DNA of 64,000 bases, taken from NCBI GenBank assembly GCA_018398585.1, contig JAGTTD010000015.1, positions 29,841,478 through 29,905,477 on the forward strand, in the 5' to 3' direction. The notes beneath the pieces were generated by a model. The model saw nothing but the letters and a program-made list of their open reading frames with translations, had not been told where the DNA came from and made no database searches. Both the position numbers and the translations under genes were made by a program. This document shows positions 10,103 through 20,137 of the stretch, piece after piece (position 1 is the stretch's first letter; each line of letters starts with the position of its first letter). Source of the stretch: Simmondsia chinensis (taxonomy: Eukaryota; Streptophyta; Magnoliopsida; Caryophyllales; Simmondsiaceae).

Positions 10103-10538
10103 TAGAGGTGTAGATGAGCCGAGCCGACTTATAAGCCCTCGCAAGCTGACTCGTCATAAAGCTCAAAAAACTTGGCTTGCTTTGAACTCCAGCCAAGCCA
10201 AGCCGACTTGTTTAGCTTATTAAGCCAAGCTCAAGCCCAACGAAACTCAAGCTCATAGGCTGAGCCTAAGCGAGTCTTTTTTAGTATAATATATTTGCTT
10301 AAATATTGCTCAACGAAGCCATATTGAAATATAAATGAGCTGAACCCGAGCTTAAACAAGCTCCAATGAGCCTATATTATGCTTAAAATGAGCCGAAATA
10401 TTGCAAGTTTAATTCAAAGCTCGCCAAGTTTAGATCAAGCCGGGCTCAGGGAGCTTCGAACCAAGCCCGAGCCAAGCTTAATGCTAGCGAGCCAAACCTC
10501 GAGCTTGGTAGGCTCGAGTTCGGCTCAAAACACCCCTA
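10103..10538. mobile_element. hAT-type MITE
   Basis: Starts TAGAGGTGTAGATGAGCCGA, ends GGCTCAAAACACCCCTA, with the perfect 8-bp duplication CTTAGCGC at 10095-10102 and 10539-10546. Length 436 bp, agctc/gagcc-rich, non-coding. Confidence 0.88.
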
Positions 10539-10559
10539 CTTAGCGCCTCTCTCTCGCTC

Positions 10560-11190
10560 ATGTATATTTGCATCCCCACCTAATGGATACCAAATAGGCA
10601 AATGTATATTTGAACCTCATTCTCATCTCTATAGCACACATATACCAAACAGGGGAAGTGAAAATGATTGGGTCATTCTCATTCCCCTACTCTCACTCTC
10701 ACCAATCATATCAAATAACCCCCTAAAACTTTGGTCGTTGACCCGGTTTGGCAAGCTTTAAGGCTCATTTAGCCTCATTTAGACTTGTTTTTTGACACAA
10801 CTGAGGCCAAACTGAAATAAATACTCCATAAAATCAAGGTTCAGAAGAACAATAGGTCGTACTTGCTACGGAAATCCATACCCACCACCAGTAACGTTAC
10901 ACGAACCTGCTCCATTGCTCGTAGGTGTCCAACAAGTCTCCATTTCTTACCATGTGCCCATCTGTACTCACCCATACCCAACCCCCCCAACATAAGGCGA
11001 TTATTCATAATCGTTCATGTATAATCAATACTGTCACATTACCCAATCAATATTGCTAACAGTCACATTTATACCCATACCTACCCTCATATGAAACAGA
11101 TACATGTGTTTCACATCCCGATTCCATATACAAATTGCAAGAGGTCAAAACTTTGCTCCTATAACATTGGCTCATATAGAGTTGTTTCAA
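10560..11190. other. Intergenic, nothing firm
   Basis: Includes a possible MITE right arm around 10560-10720 ('ggataccaaataggc', 'aaacaggggaag') into which the hAT element at 10103 may have inserted. Otherwise unstructured. Confidence 0.35.
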
Positions 11191-11196
11191 AGTGTT

Positions 11197-11407
11197 AGCT
11201 AGCTCAACTGGCAAAGTTACGGGGGGGTGGTACACGAGATGGGTTTGTGGACTGTTGCTCCCTCGTGCAACCTAGTTCGACTTCTTACCATTTACAAAAG
11301 GCTAGTGCCTCACAGAGGCTCCCATCATGACAAAATTTGGGAGTAAATTGTACGCATCCTTACTCATATAAGTTACTACCATGTAGAAAGATTGTTTCCA
11401 AATGGCC
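11197..11407. mobile_element. tRNA-like SINE head next to a minus-strand tail
   Basis: 'gttagctagctcaactggca' resembles a tRNA box A and 'ctagttcgacttc' a box B (11197-11290, plus strand). At 11297-11407 a degenerate shared tail lies on the minus strand, with 'gtgcctcacagaggctccca' and 'tgtacgcatccttac'. The two opposed parts are probably separate insertions. Confidence 0.45.
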
Positions 11408-11428
11408 CCAAGCTTAAAATAAAGAACA

Positions 11429-11603
11429 ACAACAAAAAACTCAGTGCCTGCAAGGGCTCCCGCAAAAGCAAGGTTTGGGGGGGTAGATGTACGCAGTCTT
11501 CCCCCTTCAGGGTGCTACCCTGAAAAGAGGCTGTTTCCGAGGACCCCCAACCTGAGAAGCTAGTCCGCAGCATAGAGCATGTGACCTGACAGCAGGAGAG
11601 TAA
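11429..11603 (-). mobile_element. SINE/LINE-tail insertion with 20-bp target duplication
   Basis: The 20-bp direct repeat CAAGCTTAAAATAAAGAACA at 11409-11428 and 11604-11623 frames a minus-strand copy of the shared tail ('cagtgcctgcaagggctccc', 'gatgtacgcagtcttccccc', 'gaggctgtttccgaggaccc'). The head (11555-11603) is neither 5S nor clearly tRNA and resembles LINE 3' UTR, so this is either a SINE or a strongly 5'-truncated LINE. Confidence 0.82.
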
Positions 11604-11623
11604 CAAGCTTAAAATAAAGAACA

Positions 11624-12291
11624 TATTTACAAAACTTCAAGCAAAATAAAGCAATATCAGACATGCATACAACTATAAATCAGTAACAATAACACACATG
11701 CAAGCCTAGGGGCACTGTAAACTAGTATCAGTATGCTCCTATTTCCTAACAACTGTGTCGAAGTAGATGTACTTGAGGTTGATGATTAAACTATTTTTTT
11801 GATCAACTGATTACACTAAAATTATATAAGAAAATTACTGTGTCCTTCCTGTTCACTTGCGTCAGCAATGGAGATCTGAAGATCAAAAAAATATTGTGTA
11901 CAAAAGAAAAAAAGCCCACTGCAAAAATACTTTAAAACGATATTATATTAGGAAAAATGAATTAAGCATCGGGCGATATGTTTCTAGAAAAATTACAAGA
12001 ACATTGATGTGATAACTGGTTGCTAACAAAATAGTCGGAGCTCACAACGATGACATGATGCCAAAAAGCAAAGTCACCGTGTAAGGATCGATAGGCTCCA
12101 TCTCATTTTTTCCGAATTTTGGTAAGCTTTTAACCAAATAGTGTAACGTCAATGCTCTTCTTGTTCTTTCTTCTTTTCCGAAACATATTGCTCACTTCGT
12201 AAACGTGGTGGTTTTTTTTTCATAATGCAATACCCTATTAAAGTAGCAAGCACTCACCGATTTGACACCAAAGAATAAAAGACAAAAACTT
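11624..12291. other. Intergenic, downstream of the pfkB kinase
   Basis: No ORF and no element with readable ends. Confidence 0.4.
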
Positions 12292-12530
12292 AAGGCCTTG
12301 TGTGGTATCGTTTCCTCTTTACAGTTCTTGGTTTTTCCTAGAAACTAAAATCTAGATTTTAGAAACAGCTTTTTTTTGGTTTTTGGTCTTTTTTTCACTT
12401 TTTTTTTTTAATTTGAGTAAAAATTGATAACCAAAAAACCAAAAATAAAAAGAAAACTGTTTTCGAAACCCTGTTTTCAGTATTGAAAAAGACCAAAGAC
12501 CACGAACAGAAAAACGACACCAAACATGCC
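12292..12530. mobile_element. MITE abutting the kinase stop codon
   Basis: Left end 'ggccttgtgtggtatcgttt' and right end 'aaaacgacaccaaacatgcc' are inverted repeats. The interior is made of 'ggtttttgg' and 'aaccaaaaa' words. Its right edge touches the TAA of the kinase gene (12531-12533), so the kinase 3' UTR begins in the element. Related sequences lie at 15250-15330, 15490-15640, 24540-24770 and 40205-40455. Confidence 0.7.
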
Positions 12531-15500
12531 TTACAATGAGACTTTCGTGATTTCCCGCGATTCAAGCCTATTAATCAACTCAGGGACAATCCTTGTCAAA
12601 CTTAAAGAACTAAGTTTACCCTCACCTCGGCCTAACGGTAGCGATTTCGATACCAATGTGATATCTTCGTCACATGATGAATTTTCTTCTAGAAGCTTCT
12701 TCCAGAACTCGACATCCTCATTTAGATCACCGGTCTTGATGATATTTATGGCTTGTTCGAAAGTCGCTACGTTCCGGCCAGCACCGGAACCCATGGCAGT
12801 GGCGGCACCAACCGCATTAGCTATAGTAAGTGTGTGGGACATGGGCAGTTTGTGCACGAACCCATATGCGATTGCTGCTACGAAACTATCTCCACATCCA
12901 ACTGTGTCCATTACCTTCACCTGTATGATTTAAACCACTTCTCATATTTGAGTTGTGAATGAGAAGAGATCAATACCTAAGCCTAATGGGTTACTTCACC
13001 TAACGTCTAAAGCCTGGTGTAATTTCACAAAGAGCCTTTCATATTATGTAGCTAAACAAAGAGAGTGAAAATCGTAGTTTTTAACATAGTAAATTACAGT
13101 ACGGGAACTAAACAAGATTAATAGGGCATGTTTTGCATGCTATGAAAAAACTGCTTTTTCAGAAACAGTTTTGTAAAAATGCTTTAAATAGGGGTATTTT
13201 TGTCTAAAGTATATTCAATATTTACTCCTGATTCAGCATTAAAAGAGAAGCATTATTTTTCTACTTCTACTTCTACTTCTATTATAATACAATTTTCTTC
13301 TCAAGCAAAACACCCTCAAATCCTAAAAAGAAAGCGTTTTTTCCCTTAAAAAGAAAAGCTGCATTATGTCAATACAGTCATTTTAATGTTCAAGTTTCAA
13401 TTCACAACGACAAGAAGCACAATATAGTTTCATATTTTCAGTTTATAGTTCTTCCTAAAAAGAAAGCGTTTTTTTTTTTTTTTAAAACTTCTTCCTCTAA
13501 ATGCAAGAATCAATAAGGGGAAAAAATTGAAAAATATTACCTTAAATGATGGGGCACAAGATATTCTGGACAAAGAAATTAGAATGGAACCCCTGGAGCC
13601 AACTTTGACAATCACCCATTTAGTCCTTACTGATCTTCTGAGCAATTCTTGTCCGGCTAAAATTGGATTTCCAATCCCAGTTAACCATTCAGCCTAGTAA
13701 ACAAAAACCGAACAATCGTCAGATAAATACATCATTCAAATATCCTAAGATTTCAGCATTTTAGAACCAATCATGCAGGTTAGGGAAAAAGATTGGATAA
13801 AAAAAGTAAATTATCGTCTTTCGGATAACGCTTCAGGTAAATGAGGTCCCAAATTATTGAATAAGTTGAAAAGCTAAACATCTTCGGGAGTTAATAGAAG
13901 AACATCGCAACCCCCCAAAAACTCACTTAAAGCTATTTGCTCTTTTGGTGTTCCTGAAGTGCAAATGGCTCTTAGGTTTTGTTTGGCACTTAGAATTGAA
14001 ATTGGATTACAGAATTGCAATTCAGTTCCAATTCTAATGCGGTCGGAATTAAAACAGAATTGAAATCCCGTAATTTGGAGAATAAAAGAAATTAGAAGTT
14101 GGAATTATAATTCTAGACCCCAATCTTAGGCTTAGCTTCAATTAAAGGCTCTAATTTCTTGTGCCAAACAGCACCTAAGAGATTTTGAAGATAAAGGCAT
14201 CACCACAGCCAAGAAAAGAACTCAAACACAACTCATTAACTCGTAGAGGAGCGATTACAAAAATTGAGAAAGTTAAGAGATAAACCTCCTCAGAAGTTAG
14301 AAGAAGAACAACGGACATCTTCAAAAGCTCTCTCAGAGCCATTTGCTCTTCCGGGGTTCCGGAAGACAGAGATCTTCCCCGCGGTCCAGGATCAAAGAAA
14401 ACCGCTGTTCCAACTTTTACAGCATACTTTAGTGCAGATACTATCAAGCTCGGGGGCAGTTCATCGAAGCCATAGCCGTTAACAACTAAAATCTTTGACT
14501 TTTTTATTGCTGCCTTTACATCTGCTGTTAGTTGGGTCATCCAATTAAATGCAGGCTCGTCACTAAAATCCGCTCGACTGATAAACAAAAAAGATAATTA
14601 AGCGTGTAGCAATGACCAGAGTACACAAATAAAACAACGGATTCGCGATTTCATTCGTAGAAAATCAGGAAAAAGAAAACAAATCTGTAGAGGAAAAGAA
14701 AAGTTGACTCACGTAACTGGGAATGTATATAAGCGAGCCAAGCCCGAGATCGTCAGGCTCAAGGCTGAGCTCGGCTGCTTTTAGCTCAGCTGCGGCTTGC
14801 CTAGAACCTTGGTGAGCTTGGAAGCTTCAAGCTTGAGTTAGTCTCATTATAGGCTAGGGCTTGACTATTCTCAATTGAGGTTGGACCCAACTCGATGAGT
14901 ACTAAACTAAACATGTCTTATTTAGGTTCATGAGCTTAAGGCTCGTCTAGGCTCAAATTAAGCTCAATTGGGCATACGTAATAAATTGAACTAAGTTAGG
15001 CTCATGAACCTACGAGCCGGAGCTTCATTACTCAAGCATGAAACAAGTAACGCCTTTCAAGCTTTATAACGAGCCAGCTCAGAAGGACTTGCAAGCTGGC
15101 TCGGCTCATTTAATCCCCTAAACATAGACAATTCTAGGCCGTGAAATATGTTTGATTCGCAGGCCAGGTTTCAGAGAACTTCACTCTTTAAAAATGTGAT
15201 CAAGTACCTAAGTTCAAAACCAAGCGCAACAGGCTCAAAAAATCAGAAAAAACTGTTTCTAAAATGTGGTTTTAATTTCTAAAAAACCAAAAACAACAAA
15301 AAAGCAGAAAAGAGATACCAAACAAGCCCTGAGTAATCTAACTGATTTCGCACACCCCAAACTAATCCCACTATGACTGCAAAAGTATTTTCACCTGAAA
15401 AACATAGAAGAAAAATCATGAAAATTAACAAATAAAATCATCTAGCACATACCTGCAAAACCATGTTTTGCAAATGATTTTTTCTAGTTCATGATTTTGG

Positions 15501-18500
15501 TTTTCTATGTCTGTCAAACTGAGAAAAACTGGAAAAAAAAAAAAATTAGAAAACATCGTTTCCAACTATGGTTTTAGTTTCTAGAAGCCAAAAACTGCAA
15601 GAAAAACGATACCAAACAAGCCCTAAATAATCGAAACTGATTTCACACACCCCAAACTTATCCCACTGTTCCCCCGTGCAGTACTCTAAAAAAAAATTTC
15701 ATCATCATTCTTCAAGGAAAAAATAGAAGAAAAACCACAATAATGTAACAATTAGAATCAACTAGCACATACCTGCAAAAACCATGTCTTTGCAAAGGGT
15801 CTACCAGAACCCAACACAACAGTGTTTCACGAGCTGCACTTGCACTGCTAACAGTATTGAGATCCTCACTCATTCCAACCACACCGATACCTTCGTCTTG
15901 TAGCACATCTAAAAGAAAATTCCCATAAATTTCATTACCCACGTGGCCAATTGCTATACATCGAAGTCCCAGTCGAGCTGCTGCAATGGCAGTGTTGCAA
16001 TGGCCACCGGCTTCCCAATATTGCTATAGGCAAAACGCAACAGTCAAGGTCTAATAACGGAATCATCAAGCACAAGGTGATAACGGAAATTTTTTCTTCA
16101 CAAATATTCCATTTTTGAATACTTTTTCTTAAAAGTTTTTGTCTGTCTAGCCACAGAACATTGTTTCATTTTATAAATTTGCATGAGGTTCGCGTTTAGC
16201 TAAGTTGAAGTTAGAAGTGGAGCACGTGAAGTCTACTTAAACATAGATATACATATCATGCACACTTAGAATCTCTCACTCAAGCATCAACCATCATCCG
16301 TGTGCAAACTCAACTCTAATGATATAACCCTATTATAACATTTTATAGAGCTTTGCCAATCCCATCTCTTGGGCCCAAGCTTCAGCAATTAAAAAATGTA
16401 GACGCTAAGTTCCTAAATCCAATGGCCAACAATTTTCCCCTTACAGTCACCTGATGATATACCCCGCCATTGCTCTCTTGTCCGTCTTAAAAACATCAAA
16501 ATTGACTTCCACAACAATTACCTTTCGGTTTTACACTATTCCTAGTATCCATAGTTTCCTCAAAATTTTCCCTGTTTATCGATTCCAGATACAAAAAATT
16601 TTGCAACATTCAGAATGCGATTAGAGGCAATAGCTTCAGTTTTCAAACCCTTACCATTTCTCACGATCCAAATACTCCAAACAAGGATAAAAACTTAGGC
16701 TAAGTCATCCTTATTCCGCAAATTTCTACTGCGGTGCAATATATGGACCTAGTTACTTAAGTTGGTTCTTGGGGGAGAGAGATGAATCCAGTTACATTGT
16801 TGGGCTAAATTCTAAACTCATGTTACAGTTTGGCTGTGAAGGAAAAGATGATCTAGTGTTCTAGTTCAAACTCATAGCAAGGGTCATCCTTAGAGGCGAG
16901 GTATTAATGGAAAGTTTCCACCAAAATATATCGATCTCGGGCAAGATGTTTCATATTCCAGATTAACTTAGGCTTTGTTTCCACCAAGCTCGCTCCAGCC
17001 CAACTATAGATGCTCGCTCCAGCCCATCAGTTCCAAGCCCCTTCAATTGCAACTCATATTTTTTTCAGTCTTTTCATTTGCAGCCCTAAGTTTTCTCGAA
17101 AACTTTTCTTTCTTGTGTTTTCTTGACATCCAAACAAGGGGGAAAAAGTCATGTTTTCCTTATATTCTTTCCCTTGAACCCTTTTTCCTCTCAATTTTCT
17201 TTGCTCCAAATTTTCTCAATTCCAAATAGAGCCTTATGGTTCCAAGAATTTCTTTCATCCCAAATGAGATTGTGGGCTAACCACAACACGTACTATAGAG
17301 AAATGACATTTGGAGATACATAATTCATCTTTCATTTCTTGCTTTAAGGATAGAAATGCTATTAATGATTTCAATAAACTATTGCTTGGAATGCTTATCT
17401 GTTCTAGTTTTCACAAACGATGAACTCTACCACCTTTAAATCCGAACTCCTATCCTTCCTACTTCCAATTTTCCATCTCAAAACTTTAATCAATAGAAGA
17501 TCTTCTTCCACAACCATGAGTTAGCAGCCTCAGTTTCATAGTTAAAGAACTTATGCGTGCCCAAATTAGGTATATGGGCTTAAAGTAATATGATAATCTA
17601 ATAAGAAGTAAAGTGAGCCTAGTCTGGGGAGAGAGAGTAGCATTGCATGATTTGTAATACAATTGGCTACCTTTATATATATATATATAGAGTTTGCGCA
17701 GCTCTTCAGGCTAGGCCTACTTTACTCTTATTGGACTATCTTATTACTCTAGGCCCATATGCCTAATTTACCCGTACAATGACGTATAAAACATCTCCGT
17801 ATTTTTCCATTTTAAAAAGGGCATTTCTGTGTTATTGCCAATAATATGGTAAATACAGCTCTTCCATGTAAGCTAGCTCCTTTAGTACCGTCATTTGGAC
17901 TAGTTTATTAAATACATGTAACTATTTGATTAAAAGGCAATTTCACAAAATTTGCGCACTAAAAAGTTAATATATCAAACATCAAGATACTAATACACAA
18001 TTTACCCAACTTAAAAACACGATAGACCAGCAGTGTAAATAACTCAGAGAAAAAAACAAAAGAAAAACAAAATAAAAAAGACAAGGGACTAATTTCAACA
18101 AAATAAAAGATTAATGACATGCACCCTAATTAGGTATTTGAGTATATAGTATTACGATAGCCCAATAGATTAGTGGGTCCCGCCTAGGAAGGGGGTTATT
18201 GTTATTCTATAAATAGGGCAGCGGTGTATTACAATGAATCAATTAAATCAAATGTCATCTTTTATGTTTTCTCTCTTATCACTTTATATTTAGTATTTTA
18301 CTATATTTCTTTAGTTTCAATATATTTTCCAATTTAAATTGTATCAACAAAGAACCAATTTTAACAAACTTACAAACATTTGGGATCAATTTAAACAAAT
18401 TTACAAATATTAGGAACGAACAGTGTAAATAACTCAGAGAAAAAGGGAAAAGATACCAACTTTATGAGGAGGAGAAGAAGCTAACTCCTCCATGTAAGCT

Positions 18501-18811
18501 TTTCTCTCATGTAATCCATTAGGAGGAAGCTGCGGCACATTGAGTACAATGTCGACACACAGATTCCCTAGCGTCGCAACATCGACGTTCTTCACCGCAA
18601 TCTCTTCCAATTTCTCTCTCGGACTACACACGTTCGCCGAATTCACCGTACTGGAAGAGCAACATAATTCGATTCGTTTGCAATTTGAGATCGAATTTGA
18701 GATTGAATTTGAATTATGATGAGAATTGGAGACGAACGGGAGATAATTAGGGCTAGGGTTTGGAGGAAAGAGAGAGATTGTTGAGTTCGGAGGTGCGATT
18801 AGGAGATTCAT
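12531..18811 (-). CDS. pfkB-type carbohydrate kinase, probably plastid-targeted, five exons
   Basis: A ribokinase/fructokinase-family ATP-dependent sugar kinase; the substrate cannot be read from sequence. Coding exons (minus): 18461-18811, 15773-16023, 14286-14577, 13541-13693, 12531-12920. Joined: 1437 nt, 478 residues, all GT..AG, phases consistent. Residues 1-60 are Ser/Asn/Pro-rich without acidic residues until about 48, like a plastid transit peptide. The kinase domain opens at about 78 with VATLGNLCVDIVL, then YWEAGG (119-124) and GLRCIAIGHVG. The anionic-hole and catalytic-base motif DTVGCGDSF is in exon 5, with D360 the expected catalytic Asp. It resembles, from memory, an Arabidopsis pfkB-like protein of unassigned substrate. 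Introns hold a hAT MITE, an L1-type LINE relic and two partial exon duplications. The stop codon touches a MITE, so the last residues may differ from the ancestral C-terminus. Confidence 0.92.
13862..13968 (-). pseudogene. Duplicated 3' half of kinase exon 3
   Basis: On the minus strand this translates as TSGTPKEQIALSEFLGG and then DVLLLTPEDV before a stop; true exon 3 has SSGTPEEQMALRELL and VVLLLTSEEV. It keeps a GT at the copied donor position but adds an in-frame stop if read through. It lies downstream of its parent exon, in intron 3. Confidence 0.8.
13969..14181. mobile_element. MITE-like inverted repeat in kinase intron 3
   Basis: Left arm CTCTTAGGTTTTGTTTGGCA and right arm TGCCAAACAGCACCTAAGAG are inverted repeats with two differences. 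It separates the pseudo-exon at 13862-13968 from exon 3. No unambiguous direct duplication. Confidence 0.6.
14718..15120. mobile_element. hAT-type MITE in kinase intron 2
   Basis: Left end TGGGAATGTATATAAGCGAG, right end GGCTCGGCTCATTTAATCCC followed by CTA; interior of agctc/gagcc words. The flanking 8-mers do not match, so the duplication has decayed or the left end is misplaced. Confidence 0.65.
15288..15480 (-). pseudogene. Duplicated end of kinase exon 2 with donor and intron flank
   Basis: The plus-strand text 'tctagcacatacctgcaaaa' at 15441-15460, followed by 'ccatgttttgcaaatg', repeats 'actagcacatacctgcaaaa' at 15761-15780 and 'accatgtctttgcaaaggg', which is the end of exon 2 with its donor. 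Upstream text ('accaaacaagccct', 'cacaccccaaact') is repeated too, so the unit is about 150-190 bp. Confidence 0.75.
16290..17560 (-). mobile_element. L1-type LINE relic (zf-RVT and RNase H region) in kinase intron 1
   Basis: On the minus strand, interrupted frames read like the C-terminal part of plant L1 ORF2: a stretch with WWKLSI resembling the zinc-binding RT-associated domain, then VWSIWIVRNG-like text and a GKIVGHW-like RNase H segment. Many stops and frameshifts. Split by the MITE at 16971-17233. Assignment rests on remembered family patterns. Confidence 0.5.
16971..17233. mobile_element. Tourist-like MITE nested in the LINE relic
   Basis: Starts GGCTTTGTTTCC, ends CCAAATAGAGCC, with TTA on both sides (16968-16970 and 17234-17236), the usual PIF/Harbinger target duplication. 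263 bp, non-coding. Confidence 0.7.
17545..17790. repeat. Inverted pair of LTR-like ends
   Basis: 'attaggtatatgggct', 'agtaatatgataatct' and 'aagtaaagtgagcctag' (left) face their reverse complement at 17705-17785 ('taggcctactttactct', 'ggcccatatgcctaattta'), ending 'cccgtaca', the complement of a TGTACGGG start. A (TA)n run sits between the arms. A related single arm lies at 18121-18240, and both may be copia LTR fragments. Confidence 0.5.
18121..18340 (+). mobile_element. LTR-like fragment
   Basis: 'ctaattaggtatttgagtat', 'gatagcccaatagattagtg' and 'ctataaatagggcag' resemble the arms at 17545-17790, and the last looks like an LTR TATA region. No ends found. Confidence 0.4.
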
Positions 18812-18890
18812 TGATAGAGAGAGAGAGAGAGGAAGAGAAGAAGAAATTTGGCTCCAGTTTCTTCGTTGAACTTTATTTATTACGACAAAA
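18812..18890 (-). promoter_or_regulatory. Kinase 5' UTR CT tract and TATA-like element
   Basis: Directly upstream of the kinase ATG the plus strand has (ga)n at 18812-18833, i.e. a CT-rich leader (Y-patch-like). An AATAAATAAAG element lies near 18872-18884. Upstream space is short: a MULE-type MITE begins at 18938. Confidence 0.5.
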
Positions 18891-18937
18891 TTATCACTTA
18901 AATAAGTTTAAATATTTTAAAATTTATATATTTTTTT

Positions 18938-19371
18938 GAGTAAATTACAAAAATTTTTCCTATTTTTTACTTTAAAAATAGAAAACCCTCCTCACAAATA
19001 AAAGCACTCACAAAACCTCCTCACTTATAAAAATTTATCACTTAACATCTATGCAGCCTATTTTTGACCATTTTGCCCTTAAATGTTTAATTTTGTTTTT
19101 AGAAAAGGATTTTATATTATTAGTTAAAAATTAAAAATTTTATATTTTATATAAGTTCAGAAAATAAAAAGTATTTTTAAAATTTTTAAAAAAAATATTA
19201 TGAGATAAAATATAATTTTTTTTTTGTTGAGGGGCAAAATGGTCAAAAAAAGTTATTTGGGGGCAAAGTGAAAAATTTTCAAAAATTAGGGGGTTTAGTG
19301 AGTAATTTTATTAGTGAGGGGGGTTTTTTATTATTGAAGCACAAGTTAGGGAGGTTTTCTACAATTTACCC
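18938..19371. mobile_element. MULE-type MITE in the kinase promoter
   Basis: Ends GAGTAAATTAC and CTACAATTTACCC, inverted over about 150 bp ('aaaaccctcctcac' versus 'gtgaggggggttttt'), with a 9-bp duplication TATTTTTTT at 18929-18937 and 19372-19380. Same family as 51002-51678 and 61390-62045. Confidence 0.8.
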
Positions 19372-19479
19372 TATTTTTTTATCTAGATACTCTAATTACG
19401 GAGTTCTTCAGCTGTCAATGACATGACCTGAGTTTAATTCCCACAAGGCTCAAAGTGATGTTCTCTAATACCTTGTTTG

Positions 19480-19850
19480 GCAACAGGGTAAAGAAGAGTA
19501 AAGAGAAAAATGATAACATAATATTATATATTTGTTTAAATATGTCAAATTAAAAGGGGTAAATAAGTTACAATTGTTTGACAATTGAGTAGAGGGACAA
19601 GAGTAAAAAAAATTATAGTTAAAATACGAATAAAATTGTTCAAAATATTTTAAATTTTATCGTACCCTCCTTTACCCCCAAATTGAGGGTTTAAGAATAT
19701 AGGCAAGGGGGATAAAAGGAAGGTAACGGGGAGTAAGTTTTTACCTTTCATTATTTTTAAAAATTTGTCAAATAAGATTAAAAATTTTCCTTCATTACTT
19801 TTACCCTCGTTTACCCTGTCGTAAAATAGGGGGTAAGGATAATTTCTGGA
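19480..19850. repeat. MITE-like element (TTGTTTGG..GGGTAAA type)
   Basis: Opens 'taccttgtttggcaacaggg' and closes with 'tttaccctgtcgtaaaatag', partial inverted repeats. The interior has 'gggtaaataag' and 'taccctcctttaccccc'. Similar text at 33225-33425 and 59340-59560. Confidence 0.5.
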
Positions 19851-19877
19851 GTTTATCTCCCTTCCCCCAAGACATTA

Positions 19878-20071
19878 AAGCAACATTCTCAGTGTCCTAA
19901 GAGCTCCCGCGTAAGTAGGGTCGAGGCTGTTTTCGAGAAACCTTAACCTGAGGGGTGCAATACGAAAACTTCCCAAGAGATCATCCATTTTAGTATTACT
20001 TTTGCCCAAGCATGCTTAACTTCAGAGTTCTAATGGGATCCAGCGCTTGTGTATTGGTACCCTCTTAGTTA
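19878..20071 (-). mobile_element. 5S rRNA-headed SINE, second copy
   Basis: On the minus strand: 'ctggatcccattagaactct', 'gaagttaagcatgcttggg', 'aaatggatgatctcttggga', then the junction 'cccctcaggttaa', the tail words 'aaaacagcctcgaccctact', 'gcgggagctc' and 'gacactgagaatgtt'. The flanks CCTTCCCCCAAGACATTA (19860-19877) and CTTTCCCCCAAGGCATTA (20072-20089) are an 18-bp duplication with two differences. It has lost the middle part of the tail and is older than the copy at 4047. Confidence 0.85.
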
Positions 20072-20099
20072 CTTTCCCCCAAGGCATTACTATTGTTAC

Positions 20100-20105
<6 letters not shown>

Positions 20106-20134
<29 letters not shown>
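20106..20134. repeat. (GA)n microsatellite
   Basis: An uninterrupted ga run of about 14 units. No gene is adjacent. Confidence 0.95.

Positions 20135-20137
<3 letters not shown>

Noticed and set aside
11197..11290. tRNA gene
   Set aside because: Box A- and B-like words are present but the arms do not fold into a cloverleaf; more likely a SINE head.
12526..12933. 135-codon plus-strand ORF
   Set aside because: Antisense to kinase exon 5, whose minus frame has clear pfkB motifs; the plus frame has none.
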